Origin: Candidatus Heimdallarchaeota archaeon
Lineage (GTDB): Archaea > Asgardarchaeota > Heimdallarchaeia > Heimdallarchaeales > Heimdallarchaeaceae
DNA: 45,432 bases
NCBI GenBank assembly: GCA_030603365.1
Contig: JAUVXV010000013.1
Span: 1 to 45,432 of the forward strand
Direction of reading: 5' to 3'
Below, in pieces: positions 37,447-45,432 of the stretch. Every line of letters starts with the position of its first letter. Positions within the stretch are counted from its first letter, which is position 1. A program made the position numbers and the translations under genes. The notes under the pieces are model-generated. The model saw only the letters and a list, made by a program, of their open reading frames with translations. It ran no database searches and was not told where the DNA came from.

Positions 37447-37879
37447 TGGATTCTTTGGATTCTTTAAGAAACGGAAACAAGTAAAAGCTTTGAACCAGAT
37501 GTTCACATCAGTTATGGCTGATGTTAGAATTTTCGAGCAAAGGCAAGATTACAAAGGAGCAGTAATAGCTTCTTTTGGCGGTTTAACAAACATTGCTGGT
37601 GGTCTTCTTGAATTAGCTCGTGCTCCTTACCAAACAGGTAGAGAATTTGGTTTCCAAGTGGCTGACAAAGCAAACATATCAAGTGAAGTTATGGATGAAT
37701 ATCTTACTTCATTTGAGATTGCTAGATATACAGATGCTGAGATAACTTACGACGATTATCAAGAAGCAGTTCAGAGATTAGATATCTGTTTCAGAGGTAT
37801 AAGAGAACAGGGTGTAGAAGTAGTTGAGCCAGCAAGAACCCAAACAAAGGCAAGGAAGAAGATTAAGAGAAAGGATTAG
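37436..37879 (+). CDS. Free-standing DUF4129-like cytosolic protein
   Basis: The 147-residue protein has no TM helix and consists almost entirely of the helical DUF4129-type pattern: FEQRQDYKGAVIASFGGL, GREFGFQVADKA and YLTSFEIARYTDAEI, then a basic tail. The start is a TTG, supported by GGTGA at 37423-37427, 8 nt upstream, inside the end of the giant protein gene. The next gene begins within its last 56 nt. It could cap, compete with or bridge the membrane-bound DUF4129 tails on both sides, which is inference. No counterpart exists in module 1. Confidence 0.68.
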   Translation: MSHSGFFGFFKKRKQVKALNQMFTSVMADVRIFEQRQDYKGAVIASFGGLTNIAGGLLELARAPYQTGREFGFQVADKANISSEVMDEYLTSFEIARYTDAEITYDDYQEAVQRLDICFRGIREQGVEVVEPARTQTKARKKIKRKD

Positions 37880-39485
37880 AGGAATAAATCTCAACTTCAC
37901 TAAATATACTATAGTGATGTCTATCCTCTTCTTGATTGTAGTGGTACCTATATTATTAGGGATAGTAGGTCTAGGTCGAGCTGGTATGAAATTCAGTATT
38001 TATAATGATAATTGGGATGGTCTATCAAGTTTACGAGTATCACTTCAAAGTGAAGGTTATACCAACATAACTAATGGAATGTCGTCTTTGTCATTACTAA
38101 ATCGAGTGTATGAACCAGGTGTTCTTGTTATAATGGGTCCAGCTACCCAATATTCAACAACAGATACTATATCATTGATAACGTTCTTAGCAAGAGGAGG
38201 TAGTCTGTTAGTTGCGGATGATTATGGAACGGGAGCTGAAATCTTTGAACCATTATTCAATATCTTAAATACGTGGGAAGAAGTAGCAGCTCTAGCTGGC
38301 TTGGCTTCATTAACAGACTTGTTTGGATTTGGTGCAAATGAATCTGAAGGACTAACCGAAGAAGCACTGATGTTTGAAATGTTAGGGATGCTCAGAGGTT
38401 TTGCATTTAATGGTTCGGTTCTAATGGACGCGGGTAGTTATACAACTAATCCAGCACAACCTGTTTTGATAAATATGGAACCTTCAAATCCATTAACCGC
38501 AGGTGTCACTAGACTTCAGATGGAATTTGGTACTGTGTTAAGCATCGCAATTCATCATCCATTATATATAGATAGTGGAGGGACTGAAACAGTTAAAACA
38601 TACCAAACAGATTGGATGCCTTTACAAGCAGTTACTTTGGAATTATTTGGTATGGAAATAGAGAATCAATTCCTTCCATTCTTACCATTTTACACAACTA
38701 CATCAGCTTGGTTAGAATCTGATTTTCAATCAGCAAAAGAAGGAACTGCCACACCAGATGTGGAAGAATGGGGGGGAGTAATGTTTTCTCCAATCATGAC
38801 TCTACCTATTGGCTCAGGTAAGATTGTAATGATAGGAGATCCTGATATATTCATCAATAAATGGATAGATCAAACTACAGAAAATGATAATTTACAATTT
38901 AGTTTAAATCTTTTTAATTATCTTACCGAAGATTTAAACGTAACATATAATCCCAGATCAGCACAAATTATTTTTGATGAGGGTCATACTCATCAGAAAT
39001 TCTACAGTGCTTCTGTTTACTCAATGACCATAATGAGATTTCTGACAGAAATGTCAATGTTTCCATTATATTCTCCGTTTATCCCAATAATTTTTGCAGT
39101 CTTGGGATATAAACTAATTCCTAAAAAATCAAGACTTTCTCCTGTTCTTTGGACAAAATATAGAGGAGAAAAAGGTAAGTCTAGGTTTGAAAGAGAAATA
39201 CGAAGAATCACGGAAACGGGAGCATATAGTGAGGCAGTGGGGTTGTTATATCGAACCTTAGTTAGAGGTTTAAGAAAGGTGTCAAAACAATCGATGTCGA
39301 CACCAGAAGAAATTGCAGGATTCTTCTCAGAAAGAGATACTTCTATGAGGTATAAAGATCTGCATGAAACTTTAGTTAGAATAGATAATTATCTGGCAAA
39401 ACCAAAGATTCTGCCTGAGCATCTGTTCATGAAATATATGGCATTCATTAAGGGGTTAATTGATAGATTACCCAAAATTAAGTAA
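37824..39485 (+). CDS. DUF4350 membrane protein (module 2)
   Basis: The 553-residue protein has a basic N terminus, a TM helix (about 27-50), a DUF4350/GATase-like outer domain (DGLSSLRVSLQSEGYTNI, VLVIMGPATQY, ARGGSLLVADDYG and IIFDEGHTHQ), a second TM helix near 410-430 and a C-terminal cytosolic helical domain. That last domain (ITETGAYSEAVGLLYRTLVRG, STPEEIAGFF) again looks DUF4129-like. The start is a TTG with GGGTG 9 nt upstream; it overlaps the previous gene by 56 nt. A later ATG (37917) would leave the TM helix without its basic flank. It is the counterpart of the 25092 protein. Confidence 0.75.
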   Translation: MSQQEPKQRQGRRLRERIRGINLNFTKYTIVMSILFLIVVVPILLGIVGLGRAGMKFSIYNDNWDGLSSLRVSLQSEGYTNITNGMSSLSLLNRVYEPGVLVIMGPATQYSTTDTISLITFLARGGSLLVADDYGTGAEIFEPLFNILNTWEEVAALAGLASLTDLFGFGANESEGLTEEALMFEMLGMLRGFAFNGSVLMDAGSYTTNPAQPVLINMEPSNPLTAGVTRLQMEFGTVLSIAIHHPLYIDSGGTETVKTYQTDWMPLQAVTLELFGMEIENQFLPFLPFYTTTSAWLESDFQSAKEGTATPDVEEWGGVMFSPIMTLPIGSGKIVMIGDPDIFINKWIDQTTENDNLQFSLNLFNYLTEDLNVTYNPRSAQIIFDEGHTHQKFYSASVYSMTIMRFLTEMSMFPLYSPFIPIIFAVLGYKLIPKKSRLSPVLWTKYRGEKGKSRFEREIRRITETGAYSEAVGLLYRTLVRGLRKVSKQSMSTPEEIAGFFSERDTSMRYKDLHETLVRIDNYLAKPKILPEHLFMKYMAFIKGLIDRLPKIK

Positions 39486-39503
39486 AGGAAAAAGTGAAAA
39501 AAA

Positions 39504-40505
39504 ATGAGTGAAGAAAAAAGTGAAGAAGTGAAAGGAAAAGCAAAAACAACTACTGAGGCAGTTGTTACTCCTAAAGATGTTAAGAGAGTATGGGATGAAA
39601 TCTACAGCGAACTAAGCAGAGTCATCATTGGCAAATTGGACGTTCTTGAAGATATGTTCATCTCATTATTAGCAGGAGGACATTGTCTTTTAGAAGGTGT
39701 TCCAGGTATTGCTAAAACTGTTATGGCGAAGACTTTTGCAATGACTCTAGGATGTGAGTTTAAACGTGTGCAATTTACACCAGATCTTCTGCCATCAGAT
39801 ATTGTAGGTACTACCATTTATGATCCTAAAGCAGGAACATTCAAAATGAGAAAAGGGCCTATCTTTACCAATATCCTTCTAGCAGACGAAATTAACAGAA
39901 GTCCTCCAAAAACACAAGCAGCGCTCTTGGAAGCAATGGGAGAAAAACAAGTTACAGTTGAAGGTACAACTTTCAAGCTTGAAGATCCATTCTTGGTCAT
40001 CGCGACTCAGAACCCCATTGAGCAAGAAGGAACATATCCGTTACCAGAAGCTCAGGTTGACAGGTTCATGTTTAAGCTCTTAGTTGGTCTTCCTTCTCCA
40101 GAAGAAGAAATGGACATTATCAAGCTTAAGCACAAACAAGTCAGACAAACTGTTAGAAGAGTTACAACTCCTATGACTATTGTCAAGATGAAAGAGACTG
40201 TTGAATCCAAAATATATTTACATGAAGATTTGATGGTGTATATCAAAGATTTAGTAGTATCGACAAGAACAGATCCCAGATTAATGCTTGGTGGAAGTCC
40301 CAGATGCAGTATTGCTTTATTGAATGCTTCTAAATCTGTTGCTGCAATGAGAGGTAGAGATTATGTTATCCCAGATGATATTAAGAGGATAGCAAGAGTA
40401 GCTACTGCTCATAGATTGCAAATGAAACCAGAAGCAGAACTTGAAGGAACCACTGGTACAATGGTTGTCAATGAGATATTGAGAAACTTACCAGTACCTG
40501 TGTAG
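39504..40505 (+). CDS. MoxR-family AAA+ ATPase (module 2)
   Basis: The 333-residue ATPase has Walker A GVPGIAKT at 65-72, Walker B LLADEINR, sensor I IATQNPIEQEG, PLPEAQVDRF and the lid region GGSPRCSIALLNASK with RDYVIPDDI. Compared with the module-1 MoxR it has an extra charged N-terminal segment (SEEKSEEVKGKAKTTT) but otherwise aligns without visible gaps. It is expected to form hexameric rings and work with the DUF58 protein 28 nt downstream. AAGGAAAAAGTGA lies before the ATG. Confidence 0.93.
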   Translation: MSEEKSEEVKGKAKTTTEAVVTPKDVKRVWDEIYSELSRVIIGKLDVLEDMFISLLAGGHCLLEGVPGIAKTVMAKTFAMTLGCEFKRVQFTPDLLPSDIVGTTIYDPKAGTFKMRKGPIFTNILLADEINRSPPKTQAALLEAMGEKQVTVEGTTFKLEDPFLVIATQNPIEQEGTYPLPEAQVDRFMFKLLVGLPSPEEEMDIIKLKHKQVRQTVRRVTTPMTIVKMKETVESKIYLHEDLMVYIKDLVVSTRTDPRLMLGGSPRCSIALLNASKSVAAMRGRDYVIPDDIKRIARVATAHRLQMKPEAELEGTTGTMVVNEILRNLPVPV

Positions 40506-40532
40506 TATAACAGTGGAAATAGGTGGAAAATA

Positions 40533-41984
40533 GTGTTTACACGCCGTGGTGGCTGGCTAATCTTTGCTGGAATTGTGATGATTAGCGTAGGCTTTGCACT
40601 GGCTGGTTATTTATCGTTAAACGTTATGTTTGATTCGTTTGGATTGAATCCACAACCTAATGATACTTATGTAGATCCAGGAGTATCTCAAGGATTTGGT
40701 GTAATGGACTTTCTTCATTTCTATATGGATAGGGCGGGGACATTAATCTGGTTCTTCATAATTGGAGGCGTAATGTTAATCTTTTCAGTACTCTTAGGTT
40801 TGCCTTTCTATAGGTTAGGGGCTAATCCCAAATCAATAGAAATCAAAAGAAGAGTATCCAAACCTAAAGCTTTTGCTGGAGATTATCTCTACATTGAAGT
40901 AACTGCCAGAAATAAGTCTGTAAATCAATTACCAACAATAGAAATTTATGATGCAATTCCAGAGGTTTTTGATCTAGTTTTAGGAGAAAATTTCATAGTA
41001 ACGCAACTGAATCCTAGACAAACCATATCCTATGGGTATGTTGTACGAATACCTATTCGAGGATTATTTGAGATTGGACCAACTAAGGTTATAATCAGAG
41101 ATCGAATGGGTTTCTATGCAACCGAAGGTAAAATTAGATCAAAAACAGAGATACTTGTTTATCCAAGCTATGAAGATATTAAGAAACTAGAGATGGTTGG
41201 TAAAAAACGTCAATTAGGGCTTCTATTTGGTGTGCATAGGACTAAGCTAAAAGGGATGGGTACTGAATTTTGGGGTATCCGTAAATATCAAACTGGTGAT
41301 GCTTTCAAATTCATTGATTGGAAAGCTTTCTCTCGTTCTGGTAAAATGATGGTTCGCGAATTTGAGTCTGAAGAAAATATTCGTCTTCTTATCATGATCG
41401 ATTCCTCTGCTAGTATGGGGGCTGGTTTACCTCGAAATACCAAACTTGAATATGCTATCCGTAGTGCTGTTCTTCTCATTCATCTGGGTTTCGAGAAGAG
41501 AGATCTTGTTGGTTTGTGTGTTTATGGTGATAAGGTGAGGAATTGGGTAGACTTAACTTCTACTAGAACTCGTTTATTCCAGTTCCTTGAAGTATTAGCT
41601 CACACTAAACCTGAAGGTGAGTCAGATCTAGAAACTGCGATAGCGTATGTTCTTCAGAGGGTTAAACGTTCTGCTTACATAGTTATACTTACCGATCTTG
41701 AATCTCATCCTGAGCGCATGATTCAAGCAATTAGAAGAGCTAGAGCTAGGAAACATAATATAACTGTTCTATCACCATTCGGTCCATGGTTTGAAATTGT
41801 TTCTCAACAGCTTTCACCAGTAGAACAGATGATTGGCTATGCTATGGTCGAGAAACAATTAGGGGAACGCCAGAATATGTTTAAGATGCTACGAAGATAT
41901 GATGCAGTTTCAATATCTGTTGGTCCAGATGATTTCTTACCAACAGTAATGGCTCAATTCAATAGGATGCAAAGACAAGGGTGA
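40533..41984 (+). CDS. DUF58 vWA-like protein (module 2), intact MIDAS
   Basis: The 483-residue protein has two N-terminal TM helices (about 8-32 and 70-92) with an outer loop, a beta-rich domain, the DUF58 signature FWGIRKYQTGDAFKFIDWKAFSR, and a vWA fold with the complete metal-site motif D290-S-S292-A-S294-M, then IVILTDLESH. The intact DxSxS contrasts with the module-1 copy. The start is a GTG with GGTGG 8 nt upstream. It follows MoxR and lies 6 nt before the last module gene. Confidence 0.9.
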   Translation: MFTRRGGWLIFAGIVMISVGFALAGYLSLNVMFDSFGLNPQPNDTYVDPGVSQGFGVMDFLHFYMDRAGTLIWFFIIGGVMLIFSVLLGLPFYRLGANPKSIEIKRRVSKPKAFAGDYLYIEVTARNKSVNQLPTIEIYDAIPEVFDLVLGENFIVTQLNPRQTISYGYVVRIPIRGLFEIGPTKVIIRDRMGFYATEGKIRSKTEILVYPSYEDIKKLEMVGKKRQLGLLFGVHRTKLKGMGTEFWGIRKYQTGDAFKFIDWKAFSRSGKMMVREFESEENIRLLIMIDSSASMGAGLPRNTKLEYAIRSAVLLIHLGFEKRDLVGLCVYGDKVRNWVDLTSTRTRLFQFLEVLAHTKPEGESDLETAIAYVLQRVKRSAYIVILTDLESHPERMIQAIRRARARKHNITVLSPFGPWFEIVSQQLSPVEQMIGYAMVEKQLGERQNMFKMLRRYDAVSISVGPDDFLPTVMAQFNRMQRQG

Positions 41985-41990
41985 AAAAAA

Positions 41991-43499
41991 ATGGAATCAT
42001 TATCAGATACAAGAGTTATTGACCTTGGAATAAGAGGAGTTCAACGAAGGATTAAGGGCGCAAGAACCCAAACAGTGATTACACATGTAATTGGAAGATC
42101 GTTAGCAATAGGAGCTATAGCTTGGGTACTAGTGCAAATCTTCACTCTCATAGCCTTTGATGACCCTGCTAGATTCCCTGAAGGATATTTTATTGATTCA
42201 CTTTCATTCATTTTTGTGTTAATTGAGTTGATTGCTATTATAATATTTACTGCCCCATTGATGATTTTTGTTGCATTTCTAGGAGATGATGCATCGGGAA
42301 TTCTATTAGGTGCAAGAGCTTTCCTTACAGGAGACCTATTTGGTAGTATTAGTCCTCCATCTGGGGTGGATAGTAATCTGCTCTTTGGAAGTACAGCATT
42401 AGACATATTCTCACCATTTGTGTATCTTTTTGGTGGAGAAATACTCCAGCCACTAAGAATTGCAAATCGAGCATCATTCATGTTATTTTTCATAGTAATT
42501 CTAGTAATAGCTCTTGTAGCATTCCTGTTTAGAGCTGAGATGCGATCTGCTGCTGCTGCATTCATTAGTATACAAGTTATCATCTTTCATGGAAGTGTAC
42601 AACGACTGTTCAGTTCCAGCTTTAGTTTCTCACCAACAAATAATATAGGGGAGCTCTTTTCGAACAGTGTAGTTCTGATTGCACTCTCGTCGTACTTATT
42701 CCTAGAAATAGCTTTACAAATCTCGTATATCTCGCAGCTACTCAATCCAGCGCAAAGTAGACAACAGCGTGTACTCAGAGCACTTACTAGATTAAATGAT
42801 TTTAGGCTTGGAGTAACAACAAGTCCAGCTCAGCAACAAATTGTGACTGCTGAATCCGATGAAGATGGTGACGAACGACAGTCTACAAAATCTATTGGAA
42901 GCACGGGGAGTTCTATTGCACGTAAATTTGGTGTTGCGGGAATGACTTATTTCTTAGAAAAAGCTTCTGATTCATTATTTTCTCGTCCAGGCGGACAACA
43001 AGATAAACTAACTTCAAGGTTACAGAGATACCATGATGGTTTAGTACACAGTGATCCAAGAGTAGATGAGAAGCTTGTTGGAGCAGAAGTTACAGTTAAA
43101 CCACTAATGACAATAGTATATGTACTCACATCAGTCGTGTTTAGAGTTTTCATAATGTTAGCAGGATTGTATGCAATACTTAATCCAAATGTTTTATTAT
43201 TTGTTTTAAGATATCCAGAGCCAATTTACAATTCACTAGAGATGTTGCAACCTGAGGGAGTAGTGTTATTACTCATTCCTATTGTAGTAATAATCTTATT
43301 GCTTACTTCTCTAATTGGCTTCATACAAGAAAGATTCTCAAAAAGATTTGAAGATGCTCTAGACCCAATGTTAGCTGACCAAGAATTCTATGAAGAAGAA
43401 CTTCCAGGGATTATTACAGAAGGAGAGTTAGAACCTATAACTGAAGAAGAGATGTTTTATGATAGACTCTCTGAAGAATTTGGGGAAGAAGAAGATTAA
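41991..43499 (+). CDS. Large multi-TM protein ending module 2
   Basis: No family is recognised. The 502-residue protein has about eight TM helices (in the ranges 30-110, 160-250 and 360-450), a charged cytosolic loop of about 110 residues between them (QSRQQRVLRALTRL... to the VDEKLVGAEV region) and a strongly acidic tail (EEEMFYDRLSEEFGEEED). GGTGA overlaps the DUF58 stop just before the ATG. In place and tail charge it matches the 28726 protein of module 1. A T-tract follows. Confidence 0.68.
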   Translation: MESLSDTRVIDLGIRGVQRRIKGARTQTVITHVIGRSLAIGAIAWVLVQIFTLIAFDDPARFPEGYFIDSLSFIFVLIELIAIIIFTAPLMIFVAFLGDDASGILLGARAFLTGDLFGSISPPSGVDSNLLFGSTALDIFSPFVYLFGGEILQPLRIANRASFMLFFIVILVIALVAFLFRAEMRSAAAAFISIQVIIFHGSVQRLFSSSFSFSPTNNIGELFSNSVVLIALSSYLFLEIALQISYISQLLNPAQSRQQRVLRALTRLNDFRLGVTTSPAQQQIVTAESDEDGDERQSTKSIGSTGSSIARKFGVAGMTYFLEKASDSLFSRPGGQQDKLTSRLQRYHDGLVHSDPRVDEKLVGAEVTVKPLMTIVYVLTSVVFRVFIMLAGLYAILNPNVLLFVLRYPEPIYNSLEMLQPEGVVLLLIPIVVIILLLTSLIGFIQERFSKRFEDALDPMLADQEFYEEELPGIITEGELEPITEEEMFYDRLSEEFGEEED

Positions 43500-43512
43500 C
43501 CAATCTTCACTC

Positions 43513-43540
43513 ATTTTTTCCTTTCATTTTTTTTGATTTT
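43513..43540 (+). terminator. T-rich terminator of module 2
   Basis: Two T runs of six and eight bases follow the last gene of module 2, in the convergent gap before the EF-2 paralogue. Confidence 0.45.
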
Positions 43541-43611
43541 CATTATTTTGTAACAATATTTTTCCAGTGGAAACAATAAGGTACTTGTTGGAAAGGTATT
43601 ATTTACTTGTT

Positions 43612-43649
43612 AAGAATAAACAAAAGAATAAAGAAAGAAGAAAAAAAGT
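43612..43649 (-). terminator. T/C-rich terminator of the EF-2 paralogue
   Basis: On the minus strand this is an almost pure pyrimidine tract with a run of seven T, beginning right after the stop codon of the EF-2-like gene. Confidence 0.45.
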
Positions 43650-45431
43650 TTAGGTTCGTTTATACATGAACCTTTCCCAGTTAGAAACATCAGGGACTTG
43701 AGGAGATAATTCTTTACGAGTACGAATAGACTCGATGATTTCAGTTTCAAGATTAATGGGGACACGTTCGAAACCTGTAAATTCATAACCAAAGAAAGCT
43801 CTACCTGAACTGCTTCCTCGTATTTCATCTGCTAGATCAATAGTTTCGGCAGTAGGAACCTTTCCCCTTATTCTAGTATTTTCACCCTCTTGTATCATAT
43901 CTAAAATTATACCTCTATGTTGTGTAATCACTTTAGACATATTTCCTACATAATCTGCAGGTACTTTGATGTCAATTATGAGCATTGGTTCCAAAACTTG
44001 TGGTTCACTTGTAAGGAATGTTGTATGAAATGCTGCTAAGCACATTTGGAAAATTTCGGTAAAACCTGTATGGGCTGGATCTACGTGAACTGTTGCATCT
44101 GTGATTGTAAATAATGCTCCCATGAGAGGCTCTTTAGCCAAAGTAGCACCTTCACAGAAATCATGGAAAATCTGGATGATATAGGCCTTAATATTGTCTA
44201 ACCTTTGAACACCAGTTGTAGCATCTATTATCATATTTGAGTCTTTAATGTACCAAATTCTTCTTGCCCTTTTAGCTTCCCAACCACCTTCTTGTTGAAG
44301 AAGATTAGCTCTTTCTCTCCTATCTTGGTCATTATGTACTTTTCCTGATTTTATCAAATCTATAGATGCTTGATTCAAAGGTTGAACATGAATCATAAGT
44401 CTATTATGACCATTTGGAGATTTAGCATGAACGTTAATACCCATCTTTGTTGGCACTTCTCTATAAACTATAATTGGGTCGCTAACATCTATTTGAACCT
44501 GTTCTTCAATTCTGGTAACCAAAATTTCTATCTGTAGAGGATCTATACCTGAAAGAACATATGTTTTAGACTCTTGGTCGTGTCTAAAAGTTGCTGTAGG
44601 GTCAGCCATAATCCACTTCGAGACAACTTCTCCTAACTTAGCAATATCTTGAGGATCTTTTGGTTTGATAGTTCTACTAACAACAGGTTCAGCAACATAA
44701 GAAATTTCTTCGAATGAAGTTAAGTTACCTTCCTCCCCTTCTCTAACAAAAGTTTCTCCTGCTGGAGTAATGAAACCATAAATAGCAAAAAGATTTCCTG
44801 CAGGAACCTCATCAACATCAAGTATATCTGTAATTTCCATTACTCCAAGTCGCTTTATTCTGGCAGTGGTTTTTTTACCCATCAAATACAACGTGTCAGA
44901 GCTTCTGAGTGTACCTGAAAATACTCTTCCAATTAGTGTAGGTCTTTTTGATTTTGGTTCAATAAAGATTTTAGTGATCATTCCCATTAATGGTCCATCT
45001 CTATCACAATTCATCAAAGATTGGCCTTCAGGAGAAGATAAATCTCCGCCCCAAATGGCAGGAATTTTCATTTTTTGGCCTTCTACAGGGTTTGGTAGAT
45101 GTTTAATTACCATTTCTAATAGTGGTTCTTCTAAAGGTAGGTTTTCTCTTAACCATGCTTTATCATCATGTTCATATTTAGCAAAAACATCTTGAGGTTT
45201 GATTTGCAATCTTTTTAGAGTGGTCATATTAAATGCCCAGCCATCTTTTGCACTTCCAATTGCAACAGAACCATCAGCAAATGAGACTTGCCAATCTTTA
45301 ACTGAATCTTCAGGAGCGTTATCTCTGATGAGTTTGTTCACACCATTGAGAATGTTATCGATTTTTTGAAAAACATCTGCTGGTGCTAACTTTAATTCAG
45401 AAATAAGTCTGTCAACTTTATTAATAAACAA
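43650..45431 (-). CDS. Translation elongation factor 2 paralogue (5' end cut off)
   Basis: The frame runs off the window edge; the visible 594 codons start just before the G4 motif INKVD, so the P-loop and switches are missing. Domain II (LMGMITKIFIEPKSKRPTLIGRVFSG), domain III, domain IV and domain V follow in the EF-2 order, ending with RKELSPQVPDVSNWERFMYK. The domain IV tip, normally DxxxHxDxxHRGxxQ with the diphthamide His, reads TDATVHVDPAHTGFTEI: the His codon at 44070-44072 is kept but the following Arg and Gln-containing part are changed. Asgard archaea are known to carry a second, diverged EF-2 of this type. The leftmost TTG is within the gene and is not a start. Confidence 0.9.
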   Translation of the reverse strand: MFINKVDRLISELKLAPADVFQKIDNILNGVNKLIRDNAPEDSVKDWQVSFADGSVAIGSAKDGWAFNMTTLKRLQIKPQDVFAKYEHDDKAWLRENLPLEEPLLEMVIKHLPNPVEGQKMKIPAIWGGDLSSPEGQSLMNCDRDGPLMGMITKIFIEPKSKRPTLIGRVFSGTLRSSDTLYLMGKKTTARIKRLGVMEITDILDVDEVPAGNLFAIYGFITPAGETFVREGEEGNLTSFEEISYVAEPVVSRTIKPKDPQDIAKLGEVVSKWIMADPTATFRHDQESKTYVLSGIDPLQIEILVTRIEEQVQIDVSDPIIVYREVPTKMGINVHAKSPNGHNRLMIHVQPLNQASIDLIKSGKVHNDQDRRERANLLQQEGGWEAKRARRIWYIKDSNMIIDATTGVQRLDNIKAYIIQIFHDFCEGATLAKEPLMGALFTITDATVHVDPAHTGFTEIFQMCLAAFHTTFLTSEPQVLEPMLIIDIKVPADYVGNMSKVITQHRGIILDMIQEGENTRIRGKVPTAETIDLADEIRGSSSGRAFFGYEFTGFERVPINLETEIIESIRTRKELSPQVPDVSNWERFMYKRT

Positions 45432-45432
45432 A

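Overview
The window is AT-rich archaeal DNA and most probably comes from an Asgard archaeon, perhaps a Heimdallarchaeia-like lineage. The archaeal markers are a Cdc48/VAT-type double AAA ATPase, FEN1 with a PIP box, CofE (F420 biosynthesis), ThyX, archaeal TATA boxes about 26-28 nt upstream of apparently leaderless starts, and GGTGA/GGAG Shine-Dalgarno (SD) sites inside operons. The Asgard flavour comes from two unrelated small GTPases, one MglA-like beside a Roadblock/LC7 protein and one Ras-like behind a longin-like protein, and from an EF-2 paralogue without a normal diphthamide loop. The lineage is an inference; no rRNA or tRNA gene was seen.

Layout. 1-3.3 kb: a secreted subtilase whose signal peptide is out of frame, an unknown membrane-anchored protein, a gene-poor stretch with a candidate structured RNA, and a small ORF that seems to start at ATA. 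3.3-11.7 kb: housekeeping and metabolic genes (membrane protein, M20 peptidase, SDR, adenylate-forming ligase, MglA-like GTPase plus Roadblock, Pcm, FEN1, Trm11-like methyltransferase). 11.7-21.5 kb: a winged-helix protein, a NapH-like Fe-S membrane protein with a small partner, Cdc48, the longin-like/GTPase pair, a CBS protein with an HPF-like tail, an FrhB-like flavoprotein next to CofE, a TPR-like protein and a small membrane protein.

21.6-43.5 kb is the most striking part. Two versions of a MoxR/DUF58/DUF4129/DUF4350 membrane module lie in tandem, separated only by thyX on the opposite strand. Module 1 (21628-29571) has a PrsW-like intramembrane protease fused to zinc ribbons, a multi-TM protein with a Cys-rich tail, DUF4129, DUF4350, MoxR, DUF58 and a multi-TM protein. 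Module 2 (30785-43499) has a transglutaminase-like protein without catalytic residues, a 1222-residue surface protein with a cytosolic DUF4129 tail, a free-standing DUF4129-like protein, DUF4350, MoxR, DUF58 and a larger multi-TM protein. Gene order and start/stop overlaps suggest two membrane complexes, each with a cytosolic MoxR ATPase and vWA-type DUF58 protein acting on surface proteins through cytosolic DUF4129 tails. The copies differ: the DUF58 metal site is intact in module 2 and degenerate in module 1.

The window ends inside an EF-2 paralogue on the minus strand. Functions are read from motifs by eye; no searches were run.
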